NCBI RefSeq assembly: GCF_016056375.1
Contig: NZ_JAEDAE010000012.1
Location: 95,849 to 159,848 of the forward strand
Reading direction: 5' to 3'
From: Hymenobacter negativus
GTDB taxonomy: Bacteria > Bacteroidota > Bacteroidia > Cytophagales > Hymenobacteraceae
DNA length: 64,000 nucleotides
Position 1 is the first letter of the stretch, and each line of letters begins with the position of its first letter. Positions 1 to 7,464 of this stretch are shown here, one piece after another. The notes under the pieces are model-generated. The model ran no database searches. It saw only the letters and a program-made list of their open reading frames with translations, and had not been told where the DNA came from. Both the position numbers and the translations under genes were made by a program.

Positions 1-1
1 C

Positions 2-40
2 ATCCTGGTACTGGCGCTGATGTTCGTGTTTTTAGGGTAA
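2..40 (+). CDS. C-terminal end of an unidentified membrane protein (partial)
   Basis: The first bases read in one frame as ILVLALMFVFLG followed by TAA at 38-40. The peptide is wholly hydrophobic and looks like the last transmembrane segment of a plus-strand protein whose body lies left of the window. It converges on the TPR gene at 120-1946, with an inverted repeat between them. Only 12 codons are visible, so the family cannot be named and the call rests on frame and composition alone. Confidence 0.4.
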   Translation: MLVLALMFVFLG

Positions 41-117
41 ACGGGTGTCAGGGCTAGGGTCAAGAATGCAGCTTTCCTGCCTCCTACCCTCTTACCCCCA
101 CACCCTCCTGCCCTAAA
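32..117. repeat. Imperfect inverted repeat between converging genes
   Basis: The left arm beginning TTTAGGGTAAACGGGTGT pairs imperfectly with the right arm ending ACACCCTCCTGCCCTAAA. The arms are G-rich and C-rich in the same style as the repeat at 48818-48900. It lies between two converging gene ends and could act as a bidirectional terminator or be an intergenic repeat. Pairing is interrupted by several mismatches. Confidence 0.45.
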
Positions 118-119
118 GC

Positions 120-1946
120 CTACTGCACACCATCACCCCGCAGCTTGCGGAAGCGCTTGCGGGCTTCGGCCACGTAAATGCTGCCGGGGAATTTTGTAAT
201 CACCTGGTTGTAGAGCTCCTGCGCTTTCCCTCTGTCCTTTACATCCTCCTCCTGAATACGGGCCAGCAGAAACAGCGCGTCGTCGCTCAGCACGTCGGTT
301 TTGGGGTTGGCGGTAATGCGTTCGAGGGTGGCAATAGCCCCAGGGAAATCACCGGTGCGGCGCTGGAGCTGCGCTTTCAGGTAGTAAGTATCATCGGCCA
401 GCGAGTGGCCGGGGAAGCGCTCCAGCAGCGCATCCAGCCCTTTGATGGCTTCGGGAATCTTGTTCTGAAACACCAGCTGCTCCACGGCGGCGTAGGCTTT
501 CAGGCCCAGGCCCAGCGTGTCCTCCACGGTATTGTCCTGAATCAGCAGCGAGAGCTGCATGGCGTCGTTGGCAATTTCGCGGGTGGTGGCTTCTTTCAGG
601 ATGTCGAGGTGGCTCTGGGCCAGCTTGAAATCTCCGGCGTAATAGCTCAGGCGTGCGTTGCGCAGCTTGGCCTCGTAGCCCAGCGGCGAGTCTTTATGCG
701 ATTTTTCTACCTGCGAGTAGAGCAGCGTGGCCTCCCAAGGCTCGCCTTTCAGGATGTACAAGTCGCCCTGCGTAACCTTGGCCTCGTCCACCACCTCATC
801 GCTGGCCCGGGGCATATCGATGACTTCTTGGAGCAAGGTCATGGCCTTGGCCCGGTCGTTCAGCTGAAAAGCGTAGAGGTTGGCCAGGTTGCGAATAACG
901 GGAGCGGTATCGGGCGTGCGGCCCAGCTCGGCCAGCAGTTGGTCGTATTCCGTCACCAGGGCGCGCACCTTGGTCACATCCACCGGGTAGGTTTCGCGCA
1001 CCTGGGCCTCGCGGGCCTGCAGCAGGTGCTGGCGTGCTCCGGTGTAGTACGGACCGTTGCGATACTCCTTTGCCACGTAGCTAAAGCCTTCGATGGCCGT
1101 TTCGTAGTCCTTGTTTTGCTGCGCAATGGATGCCAACTCCATCACCCGCACGCCCTCGCTGCGGCTGCGGCGGTCCAGGGCACGGGCCTGCATCAGTGCG
1201 CCACCGAAATCGTGCCGCTGCATCTGCAGCCACAGCAGGAGCTCGCTGTAGGCCGCCTGGTCGGGGTGCTCCTGGGTAGCGGTAATCAACTGCTTTTCCA
1301 ATGCGTCGAAGTCTTTTTCTTCGTGCAGGGCATTTTGTAGCATGTTGCGCACGTAGGGCAACTGCTTGTCGTCCTGGGCTATCAGGCGAAGGGTTTCGGC
1401 CAGCACTTTGGGCTGGTCCTGGGTTTGCGTGTAAAGCTGGATGAGCTGCGGGGCGTACTCGGTGTCGTTTTTGGCCAGGGCACGGCCGCGGAGGTAAGTG
1501 CGCTCGGTCCACTCGGGCAGCTCGCGGCGGCTGAATTCGACCGCCACCGGCTGCACCTGCGCGGGCGTGAGCTGGGCCAGCACCTTTTGCCACTGCTTCT
1601 CAGCTGCTGGCTTGTCCCCGGCCGCCTGATACACGCCGCCTAATGTCACGCCCAGCGTGGCATCCTCGGGCCGCAGCTTAATGGCTTTCTTAGTCAGTTT
1701 CTCGGCGTCTTTATTCCGCTTCAAGGCCTGCAACGACGCGATGTAGACCGGAAAGGTCGTCAGGCTGGTTTGCTCTTCTACAGGCAGCTTTTCAAACAAA
1801 AAAACCACTTTCTCGTGCTCGCCCCGGCTGGCGTAATCCTGCGCCAGCGTCGTATTGCTCACGGGCGCCCAGCCCTTGGATGGCTGCGCGTGCGCAGGTA
1901 GGCTCAAGAGTAAAGCAGCAGCAAAAAGGAAGGAAGGCGAACGCAT
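120..1946 (-). CDS. Exported tetratricopeptide-repeat protein
   Basis: This 608-residue protein starts with a clear signal peptide (MRSPSFLFAAALLLSLPAHA, then Q), which is why ATG 1946 is chosen over the upstream in-frame ATG at 2039. The rest is alpha-helical, with many degenerate TPR-like units, including a C-terminal run typical of outer-membrane tetratricopeptide proteins (LFLLARIQEE, then a YNQVITKFPGS-type motif near the end). TPR proteins are protein-interaction scaffolds, and the export signal places this one in the periplasm. It is last in a minus-strand envelope cluster with the PpiD-like chaperone, lptC and a beta-barrel protein, so an envelope-assembly role is plausible but not shown. 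A terminator separates it from the upstream PPIase gene, so it probably has its own promoter. Confidence 0.85.
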   Translation of the reverse strand: MRSPSFLFAAALLLSLPAHAQPSKGWAPVSNTTLAQDYASRGEHEKVVFLFEKLPVEEQTSLTTFPVYIASLQALKRNKDAEKLTKKAIKLRPEDATLGVTLGGVYQAAGDKPAAEKQWQKVLAQLTPAQVQPVAVEFSRRELPEWTERTYLRGRALAKNDTEYAPQLIQLYTQTQDQPKVLAETLRLIAQDDKQLPYVRNMLQNALHEEKDFDALEKQLITATQEHPDQAAYSELLLWLQMQRHDFGGALMQARALDRRSRSEGVRVMELASIAQQNKDYETAIEGFSYVAKEYRNGPYYTGARQHLLQAREAQVRETYPVDVTKVRALVTEYDQLLAELGRTPDTAPVIRNLANLYAFQLNDRAKAMTLLQEVIDMPRASDEVVDEAKVTQGDLYILKGEPWEATLLYSQVEKSHKDSPLGYEAKLRNARLSYYAGDFKLAQSHLDILKEATTREIANDAMQLSLLIQDNTVEDTLGLGLKAYAAVEQLVFQNKIPEAIKGLDALLERFPGHSLADDTYYLKAQLQRRTGDFPGAIATLERITANPKTDVLSDDALFLLARIQEEDVKDRGKAQELYNQVITKFPGSIYVAEARKRFRKLRGDGVQ

Positions 1947-2085
1947 AGATTTCAGTAGTCGATTCACGAAGCAATAGTCGGGCGCGAGACGCCACCGGTT
2001 GCCCGCCTCAAAACGCAGAACTTCGGGCGCATCGTTCAATATCAGAAGACTGGCCCGGTTCCGAAAACCCTTCTCTCAACAAACG

Positions 2086-2118
2086 AAAAAGGGCCGCCCC
2101 CGAAGGTACGGCCCTTTT
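2086..2118 (-). terminator. Rho-independent terminator after the PPIase gene
   Basis: Stem AAAAAGGGCCG pairs with CGGCCCTTTT around a 12-base loop. It lies about 20 bases past the stop codon of the minus-strand PPIase gene and runs into T residues in that direction. Confidence 0.8.
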
Positions 2119-2138
2119 CAAACTCGCGAATTGACGTC

Positions 2139-4265
2139 CTAGAAAAACTTGGTGCGGTTGTCTTTCACGTTGGCGTGGGCCTTCACGGCCTCGTAAATCT
2201 TGCCATCCTGCTGCTGGGCGCGCTGCTGGGCCAGCTGTTGCTGCACGGCTTTCAGGTTGGTATTGGCCACCTGCGGCGTGGCTACGCTCACGGGCTCAAT
2301 CACCAGCACACCTTGCTCGCCCTGAATCGGAGCCGATTTCTGGCCGGGCTTCAGCGCGTAGGCTTTGCCCACGGCCAGCGGTTCGAAGCCGATGTTGGCA
2401 ATGTTGCCCTGCCCCAAAATCACGTTCTCGGCGGTGCCTACCTGGGCGGTGGGGCCGTATTTGGTGGCCATTTCTTCCAGGCTGCCGGTCTTGGGCAGTT
2501 TGGCAATGATTTGCTTGGCTTTCTCTTCGTTGCGCACCATGGCCGACAGCTCGGGCTTCAGGTTGGCCACGGTAGCGGTGCCTTTGGCGCGCTCGTCGGT
2601 GAGGGCGGCAATGACGTATTGGTCACCCATTTCGTACACTTCCGAGATGTCGCCCACCTTGGTTTCGGTGCCGTTCGGGCTAAAGCCGAAGGCCCAGCGC
2701 ACCAGCTCGCGGGCGTTCTGCAGGTTGTTCACGCTGCGGGCACCGCGGTCCAGGTTTTTGGCTTCCTGTTTCTGCAGGGTCTTGTCTTTGGTGGTCAGGG
2801 CGCGGAAGCTGGCGAGGTCCGTAGCCTGCCCTTTCAGTTCCTGAGCCTTGGCATAAGCAGCTTCGCGGGTGGCATCGCTCGGGGCGATGGTCTTCTTCAC
2901 TTCAGCAACCTGATAGGTCTGCTTGGTGGGCGCAGCCGTGATTTTGATGATGTGGTAGCCGAACGAAGTTTCCACCACGTTGGGCAACAGGCCGGGGGCC
3001 GTAGCGCCAAAAATGGCTTTTTCGAACTCCGGTACCATGCGGCCCTTACCGAACCAGCCGAGGTCGCCGCCCTGCTCCTTGGTGCCGTCGGTGCCGAACT
3101 GGCGGGCCATGGCCGCGAAATCGGCACCGCCCTTGATTTTGTTCAGAATGTCCTGTGCCTTGGCTTTCGCGGCGGCTTTGGCTTCGGGCGTGGTGCCCTC
3201 GGCCTTGATGAGGATGTGGCTGGCGCGCGCGGCGGGCTCTTTGCCCACACCCGTACCCGTCACTTTGTACAGCGAGTACGTGCCGTTCTCGGCGTACGGG
3301 CCGTAGATTTTACCCTGCTCCAGCGGCAGCTGCTTACGAAGTTGTTCAGGCAAATCGGCGGGGCTGCGGAAGGCCTTGTTGTAAGGCTGCTCCGAGTTTT
3401 GCATCACAAACAGCGAGTCGACCGGGGCCGAAGCAAACTGCGTAGTCAGTTCGGCCATCGAGTTTTTCACGGCGGCGCTGTCCTCTTTCGAAGCCACCAC
3501 CGGCACGGTGATGTACTCCACCGAACGGCCGTCTTCTACTTTGTATTTGCCTTTGTTCTTGTCGAGGTAAGCCTGCAGCTGCTCGTCGGTCACTTTCACG
3601 GCCGAGTCGGAGATGCTGCCGTAGGGCACGAACAGGTACTTCACCGTTTCCTTGGTGTTCTGGGCCGCGTCGAAGCGCTTGGCTTCGGCCGTGGTTACGT
3701 ACACCGAGTTTTTCAGCAGGGCGTTGTACTTGTTGGCGAGGCGCTCAGCAGGCAGGTTGGCTTCGAAATTATGCCAGGCGGCCTGGTTTTCGGGGGGCAG
3801 CTTGTCGAGGTTTTTCAGGTATTCAATCAGGCGGGCTTTGTCGAACTGGCCGGTTTTCTGGTCAGTAAAGGCCTGCTTGATGCCGGGGCTGATGTTATCG
3901 CCCTGCACCATGTCCACCAGCTCGTCGTCGCTCACGGCCAGGCCCAGCTTATCCCATTCCGGCTTAAAAGCCATGCGGTAAATGGTCTGGTTCCAGGCCT
4001 GGTCGCGCAGGTAGCCAAGGGCTTGCTCGTCGGGCTGGCGCTGCTGCTGGGCCACAAATGCCTGCTTGGCCTGCTCCAGGGCGTTGTTGTAATCGGCCAG
4101 CTCTACTTTCTCGCCCGCCACTTCGCCCACGGTTTGGTCGTTGCGGTTGAAGAGGCGGTTTTTGCCGCCCACCAGGTCGCCGCCCACAATGAAGAGCAGC
4201 ATCCCGACGGCTACGGTACCCACCGCCCAGCCAGATTTTTCCCGTATCGTGTTAATTAAAGCCAT
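2139..4265 (-). CDS. PpiD/SurA-like membrane-anchored peptidylprolyl isomerase
   Basis: The protein has 708 residues. The N-terminus has a short cytoplasmic part and one membrane anchor (about residues 13-30, WAVGTVAVGMLLFIVGG), as in PpiD. A SurA-N-like chaperone region follows, then a parvulin (PpiC-type) rotamase domain at about 345-440 with ASHILIK, GGDLGWF and the FGYHIIKI end. The long C-terminal part resembles the second chaperone segment of Bacteroidota PpiD-like proteins. The family assists folding of exported and outer-membrane proteins at the periplasmic side of the inner membrane. The gene is downstream of lptC and a small membrane protein on the same strand. Length and domain order match the SurA N-terminal domain-containing proteins of this phylum. 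The gene name ppiD is likely but not certain, because orthology with the E. coli gene is distant. Confidence 0.9.
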   Translation of the reverse strand: MALINTIREKSGWAVGTVAVGMLLFIVGGDLVGGKNRLFNRNDQTVGEVAGEKVELADYNNALEQAKQAFVAQQQRQPDEQALGYLRDQAWNQTIYRMAFKPEWDKLGLAVSDDELVDMVQGDNISPGIKQAFTDQKTGQFDKARLIEYLKNLDKLPPENQAAWHNFEANLPAERLANKYNALLKNSVYVTTAEAKRFDAAQNTKETVKYLFVPYGSISDSAVKVTDEQLQAYLDKNKGKYKVEDGRSVEYITVPVVASKEDSAAVKNSMAELTTQFASAPVDSLFVMQNSEQPYNKAFRSPADLPEQLRKQLPLEQGKIYGPYAENGTYSLYKVTGTGVGKEPAARASHILIKAEGTTPEAKAAAKAKAQDILNKIKGGADFAAMARQFGTDGTKEQGGDLGWFGKGRMVPEFEKAIFGATAPGLLPNVVETSFGYHIIKITAAPTKQTYQVAEVKKTIAPSDATREAAYAKAQELKGQATDLASFRALTTKDKTLQKQEAKNLDRGARSVNNLQNARELVRWAFGFSPNGTETKVGDISEVYEMGDQYVIAALTDERAKGTATVANLKPELSAMVRNEEKAKQIIAKLPKTGSLEEMATKYGPTAQVGTAENVILGQGNIANIGFEPLAVGKAYALKPGQKSAPIQGEQGVLVIEPVSVATPQVANTNLKAVQQQLAQQRAQQQDGKIYEAVKAHANVKDNRTKFF

Positions 4266-4429
4266 TTACTTGTCAAAAGAATCGAACTCTGTGTTGGTCA
4301 AAAGAGGCGCAAAATAACCAGAATTTGACCGGCAATCAAAGTTTTACCGTTTTTAAAGTCCTCACCCAGCCCACCCCAACCGATTGCATCGCCCGGATTG
4401 CTACAGCGGCGTTTCGGCCCAGTGCTGGC

Positions 4430-4693
4430 CTAGCGGCGTTTTTTGGTCGATTTGGCTGGGGTTTTGGCGCGAGCCTGCTGGGCCAGTTTGGCTTTTTGCT
4501 CAGCAATTTTTGCCTCCAGCCGCTCCTGCTGCCGCCAGTAGAGTAGCGGCATCCAGCAGGCCATGGCCACCATGAAAATCCAGTAGTTGCGCATCAGGTC
4601 GTTGAAGAGCAGCGTCTGGTAAATGCCAATAACCATGGCTGCCACGCCCACGGCGAAGAGCACGGTGCGCAGCAAGTCTTTGTCAAATTTCAT
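4430..4693 (-). CDS. Small two-helix membrane protein
   Basis: An 87-residue protein with two predicted transmembrane helices (about residues 8-28 and 36-53, the second containing YWIFMVAMACWMPLLYW) and a charged lysine- and alanine-rich tail ending KSTKKRR, probably cytoplasmic. It starts 11 bases after the lptC stop on the same strand, so the two genes are very likely co-transcribed. I do not recognise the family. The context suggests a part in envelope biogenesis, but no function can be read from the sequence. Confidence 0.75.
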   Translation of the reverse strand: MKFDKDLLRTVLFAVGVAAMVIGIYQTLLFNDLMRNYWIFMVAMACWMPLLYWRQQERLEAKIAEQKAKLAQQARAKTPAKSTKKRR

Positions 4694-4704
4694 GGGATTG
4701 TGTT

Positions 4705-5283
4705 TTAACGGGCCGGCTGAGGTGCGGCCACGGCCTGCGGCGCGGCAAACACGCCGGTGGGCCGGGTAATCTGATACCGCGAGAAATTCTGGTTGGCTTT
4801 CAGCCCGTAGCCCGTCAGGTACTCGGTGGGCGTGGTCACCTTCACAAACATGGCCGAATCGGTATAAATCAGCTGTTTGGTCTTGTCAAAAAACAGCTCC
4901 TCGGTGTCCATGTTCTGCTGCTCGGGCACGTTCATAACGTGCACCTTGCCGCGCATGATGTAGAGGTTTTTGGCCTTGTCCGACTTGCCGTAATTCGCTT
5001 TCAGCGTGTTGATAACGTTCTTCTTGCCATCGGCCGAGTAAAACGTGACCACCATGCCCTTGGGGTAAATGATGTCGCCGTTCTCAAACTGCTGCTCCAG
5101 CGGGGCCGTCAGCTGAAACTTCAGCTTGGCCGAGTCGCTCACCAGCGTCAGCACGTTGGTAGTTTCCATCAGCGGGCCGGTGTAGACCTCCATGGGGCCG
5201 GTGGCGGCTTTTTTTTCGCAGGCAGCCAGGGCCAGTGCGGCCAGCATTGCCCCCACTCCTGCCGCGCGCCACGATGCTCTCAC
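4705..5283 (-). CDS. lptC: LPS export ABC transporter periplasmic protein LptC
   Basis: This 192-residue protein begins with a lipoprotein-type signal (MRASWRAAGVGAMLAALALAA, then C22), so it is probably lipid-anchored rather than held by the transmembrane helix of E. coli LptC. The body is the beta-jellyroll LptC/OstA-like fold, recognisable from the MRGKVHVMN and DTEELFFDKTKQLIYTDS segments that recur in LptA/LptC proteins. LptC receives lipopolysaccharide from the LptBFG extractor and passes it to the periplasmic bridge. It follows the beta-barrel gene by 27 bases and precedes the small membrane protein by 11 bases, in an apparent operon. Bacteroidota LptC proteins are commonly annotated with this form and length. 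Confidence 0.88.
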   Translation of the reverse strand: MRASWRAAGVGAMLAALALAACEKKAATGPMEVYTGPLMETTNVLTLVSDSAKLKFQLTAPLEQQFENGDIIYPKGMVVTFYSADGKKNVINTLKANYGKSDKAKNLYIMRGKVHVMNVPEQQNMDTEELFFDKTKQLIYTDSAMFVKVTTPTEYLTGYGLKANQNFSRYQITRPTGVFAAPQAVAAPQPAR

Positions 5284-5310
5284 TTGAATATCGGTTAGGT
5301 AATTCCGGCC

Positions 5311-6624
5311 TTATTGCAGGCGACGCTTGATAAACCAGCGGTTGTTGAGCGTGATGCCCAGCTGGCCGCGGATGTAGTTTTCCTGCACGTTGCTGCTGCC
5401 CGTGGTCGCGCCCACCAACTCCGTGTTGCCGCGCACGCCATAGGTGAAGGCCAAGCTGATGGTAGTAGCCTCCAGCGGCGTGGCCGTGGGCAGCGGAAAG
5501 CCAAAGCCCCAGCTTACCGACCGGTCATACAGCATTTTGCCGCCCGGCTGGTACGGCAGCTGCGCCAGCGAAATGCCGGCCCGGTAGGCTACCCGCTGAA
5601 AGTAATGCTCCACCGAACCCGGGTCCGGGGTAATTTCTCCTCCGAGGCCGAAACGCATGGTGTTGCTCAGCGCCGGCCCGGTGGAGTTGAAGCTCCGGAA
5701 CTGCGACCATTGCTGCTGCGCCACATCCAGGTTCAGGCTATAGTTCTTGTCATTGTCGAAGCTGATGCCAACCTGCGCCAGCGCCGGCACAAACGTGCTG
5801 CCCCGGCCGTCGGTCACCACCGTGGACGTTCCCACCAGGGTGCCGTTGGTGTCTTCGCGCTCTTGGGTGTTGGTTTGTTGCCCTTTAAGATTATGAGCGA
5901 AGCTATACACGCCGCCCAGGTTCATGTTGAGGTTCTTACCGAGCTTTTGGCGGTAATGCGCACCGGCCCGGAAAGCGAAGTCTGAGTAGCGGGTGTGCTG
6001 GCGGTCCACGGCCTTTTCCAGCGTGTTGGTGCCGTTGGTCACCACCACGGTGGTGCCCGTAGTTTCATCTACCACGCCAAACACATACGAGGCTGTGAAG
6101 CCCAGCGTGAAGGCTTTTGTGATACGCACACCCTGTCCAAAATAGGCTTCCGAAACACCGCCCGTGCCTTTCAGCTGCGTGAGCGACTGCGCCGGCTGCC
6201 CGGTGGGCGTATTGGTTACGTCCTTCACGATGTTCGACTCGTAGTCGACCGCGCTGAGTGGCTTCAGGCCCACGGCCGCGCCCCATTTCGAGCTCAGCGG
6301 CACCGACATGGCAAAGTAGCCTAGTGTGCCGTTGCCGGTGCGTCTGGAAGCGCTGGCGTTTTTCACCGTTTTGTATTGCCCGTTGTAGCCGGCCTCAAAC
6401 GTGGTCCGGCCCGTGTAATAAAGCATTGCCGGGTTCAACTCATTCACGTTGATAGCGTTGGGCGCGGCCAGGCCAACGCCGCCCATGCCCATCTGGCGCA
6501 CGCCGCCGGTGTTGGCGTTGTATTCGCCCAGCCCGATGCGTGAGTACGGCGAGTTGCCGAGGCCCTGCGCCTGCGCGCCGCCGGCCGCCGCTACCGCCAG
6601 GCTTACCAGCACCAAACGCTTCAT
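5311..6624 (-). CDS. Outer-membrane beta-barrel protein (FadL/OMPP1-like)
   Basis: About 437 residues starting at ATG 6624 with a signal peptide (MKRLVLVSLAVAAAGGAQA). The mature start, QGLGNSPYSRIGLGEYN followed by RQMGMGGVGLA and NELNPAMLYYTG, is the pattern of Bacteroidota outer-membrane proteins distantly related to FadL/OMPP1. The rest alternates polar and aromatic residues as expected for a beta-barrel. An ATG at 6642 is also in frame and would overlap coaX. I prefer 6624 because it gives a clean signal peptide and falls 4 bases after the coaX stop, which suggests translational coupling. Its substrate is unknown. Its place between coaX and lptC is a common cluster in this phylum. Confidence 0.82.
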   Translation of the reverse strand: MKRLVLVSLAVAAAGGAQAQGLGNSPYSRIGLGEYNANTGGVRQMGMGGVGLAAPNAINVNELNPAMLYYTGRTTFEAGYNGQYKTVKNASASRRTGNGTLGYFAMSVPLSSKWGAAVGLKPLSAVDYESNIVKDVTNTPTGQPAQSLTQLKGTGGVSEAYFGQGVRITKAFTLGFTASYVFGVVDETTGTTVVVTNGTNTLEKAVDRQHTRYSDFAFRAGAHYRQKLGKNLNMNLGGVYSFAHNLKGQQTNTQEREDTNGTLVGTSTVVTDGRGSTFVPALAQVGISFDNDKNYSLNLDVAQQQWSQFRSFNSTGPALSNTMRFGLGGEITPDPGSVEHYFQRVAYRAGISLAQLPYQPGGKMLYDRSVSWGFGFPLPTATPLEATTISLAFTYGVRGNTELVGATTGSSNVQENYIRGQLGITLNNRWFIKRRLQ

Positions 6625-6628
6625 CTCT

Positions 6629-7369
6629 TTATTTGTCAACATGATAAACTAGAATCCGATTAAGACCAAGCAGCACCAGCTCGGGAACTACAAAGATACG
6701 AGGCGGGAGCCGGGCTGCCAGAAACGCGGCATCGCCCCCGGTCAGCAATACCCCAATGCCGGGGTATTGCATTTGGTACTGAGCCACTAAGCCGTTGATT
6801 TCGGCTACCGTGCCGTTCACTACGCCGCTCAGCAGGCTCCCGGTAGTGGAGTCTCCCACCAGCGGAATCGTTGCATCGGGAGCAGGCAACTCCAGCAGCG
6901 GTAGCCGCCCCGTGAAGGTGTGCAGCGCCCGCAGCCGCATGGCCAGGCCCGGCGCTATGCTGCCGCCGTGGTAGGCGCCGTCGGCCGTCACGAGGTCAAA
7001 CTTCAGCGCCGTGCCCGCGTCGATGATGAGGGTATCCTGGCCCGGGCGCAGGCCGGCCGCGCCCACGGCCGCCGCCAGCCGGTCGGCCCCCAGCGTGTGG
7101 GGCGTGGCGTAGGCATTGCGCAGCGGCACGGGCGTGGTGCCGGGGCTAAAACCCAGCACCTGACCCGGCACCAAATCCTGCAGTTCTTCCACGGCCAACA
7201 CCGCCGCTTCCGCCACCGAGGCAACGATGACATGCAAGGGCTGCCAGCGCCGCACCAGTTCCCGCACCGAGGCCGGCGTGAGGCCAGCCGCCATTTCGCG
7301 CAGCAGCGGGCCATCGAAGCAGCCGGCCTTCACGGCCGTGTTGCCAATGTCCAGAACCAGAGTCCGCAT
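6629..7369 (-). CDS. coaX: Type III pantothenate kinase
   Basis: CoaX phosphorylates pantothenate, the first step of coenzyme A synthesis in the cytoplasm. The 246-residue protein has the ASKHA-fold phosphate loop at its start (LVLDIGNTAVKAG), the TPHTLGADRLAAAVGA motif carrying the GxDR segment, and the IIDAGTALKFDLV motif followed by GGSIAPG. All are hallmarks of type III rather than type I or II kinases. Length matches the family. It is followed almost immediately by the beta-barrel gene. The intergenic space upstream holds an inverted repeat. Confidence 0.95.
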   Translation of the reverse strand: MRTLVLDIGNTAVKAGCFDGPLLREMAAGLTPASVRELVRRWQPLHVIVASVAEAAVLAVEELQDLVPGQVLGFSPGTTPVPLRNAYATPHTLGADRLAAAVGAAGLRPGQDTLIIDAGTALKFDLVTADGAYHGGSIAPGLAMRLRALHTFTGRLPLLELPAPDATIPLVGDSTTGSLLSGVVNGTVAEINGLVAQYQMQYPGIGVLLTGGDAAFLAARLPPRIFVVPELVLLGLNRILVYHVDK

Positions 7370-7383
7370 TCTCTAGAATGAAT

Positions 7384-7459
7384 AATGAGGAATGATAAAT
7401 GAGGAATTGAAGGCTGCCCAGACGGACAATTCTTCATTCCTCATTTTTCATTCCTCATT
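7384..7459. repeat. Inverted repeat built of AATGAGGAATGA units
   Basis: The left side has two AATGAGGAAT-like units and the right side has two ATTCCTCATT units, forming a long AT-rich hairpin around a GC-rich loop. It fills the gap between the pseudouridine synthase stop and the coaX start. The T run on the minus strand would favour termination of the pseudouridine synthase transcript before coaX. Confidence 0.7.
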
Positions 7460-7464
7460 TTTTC

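Noticed and set aside
2175..4259. A 694-codon plus-strand frame antisense to the PPIase gene
   Set aside because: Same shadow effect. The minus-strand product has a membrane anchor and a parvulin domain.
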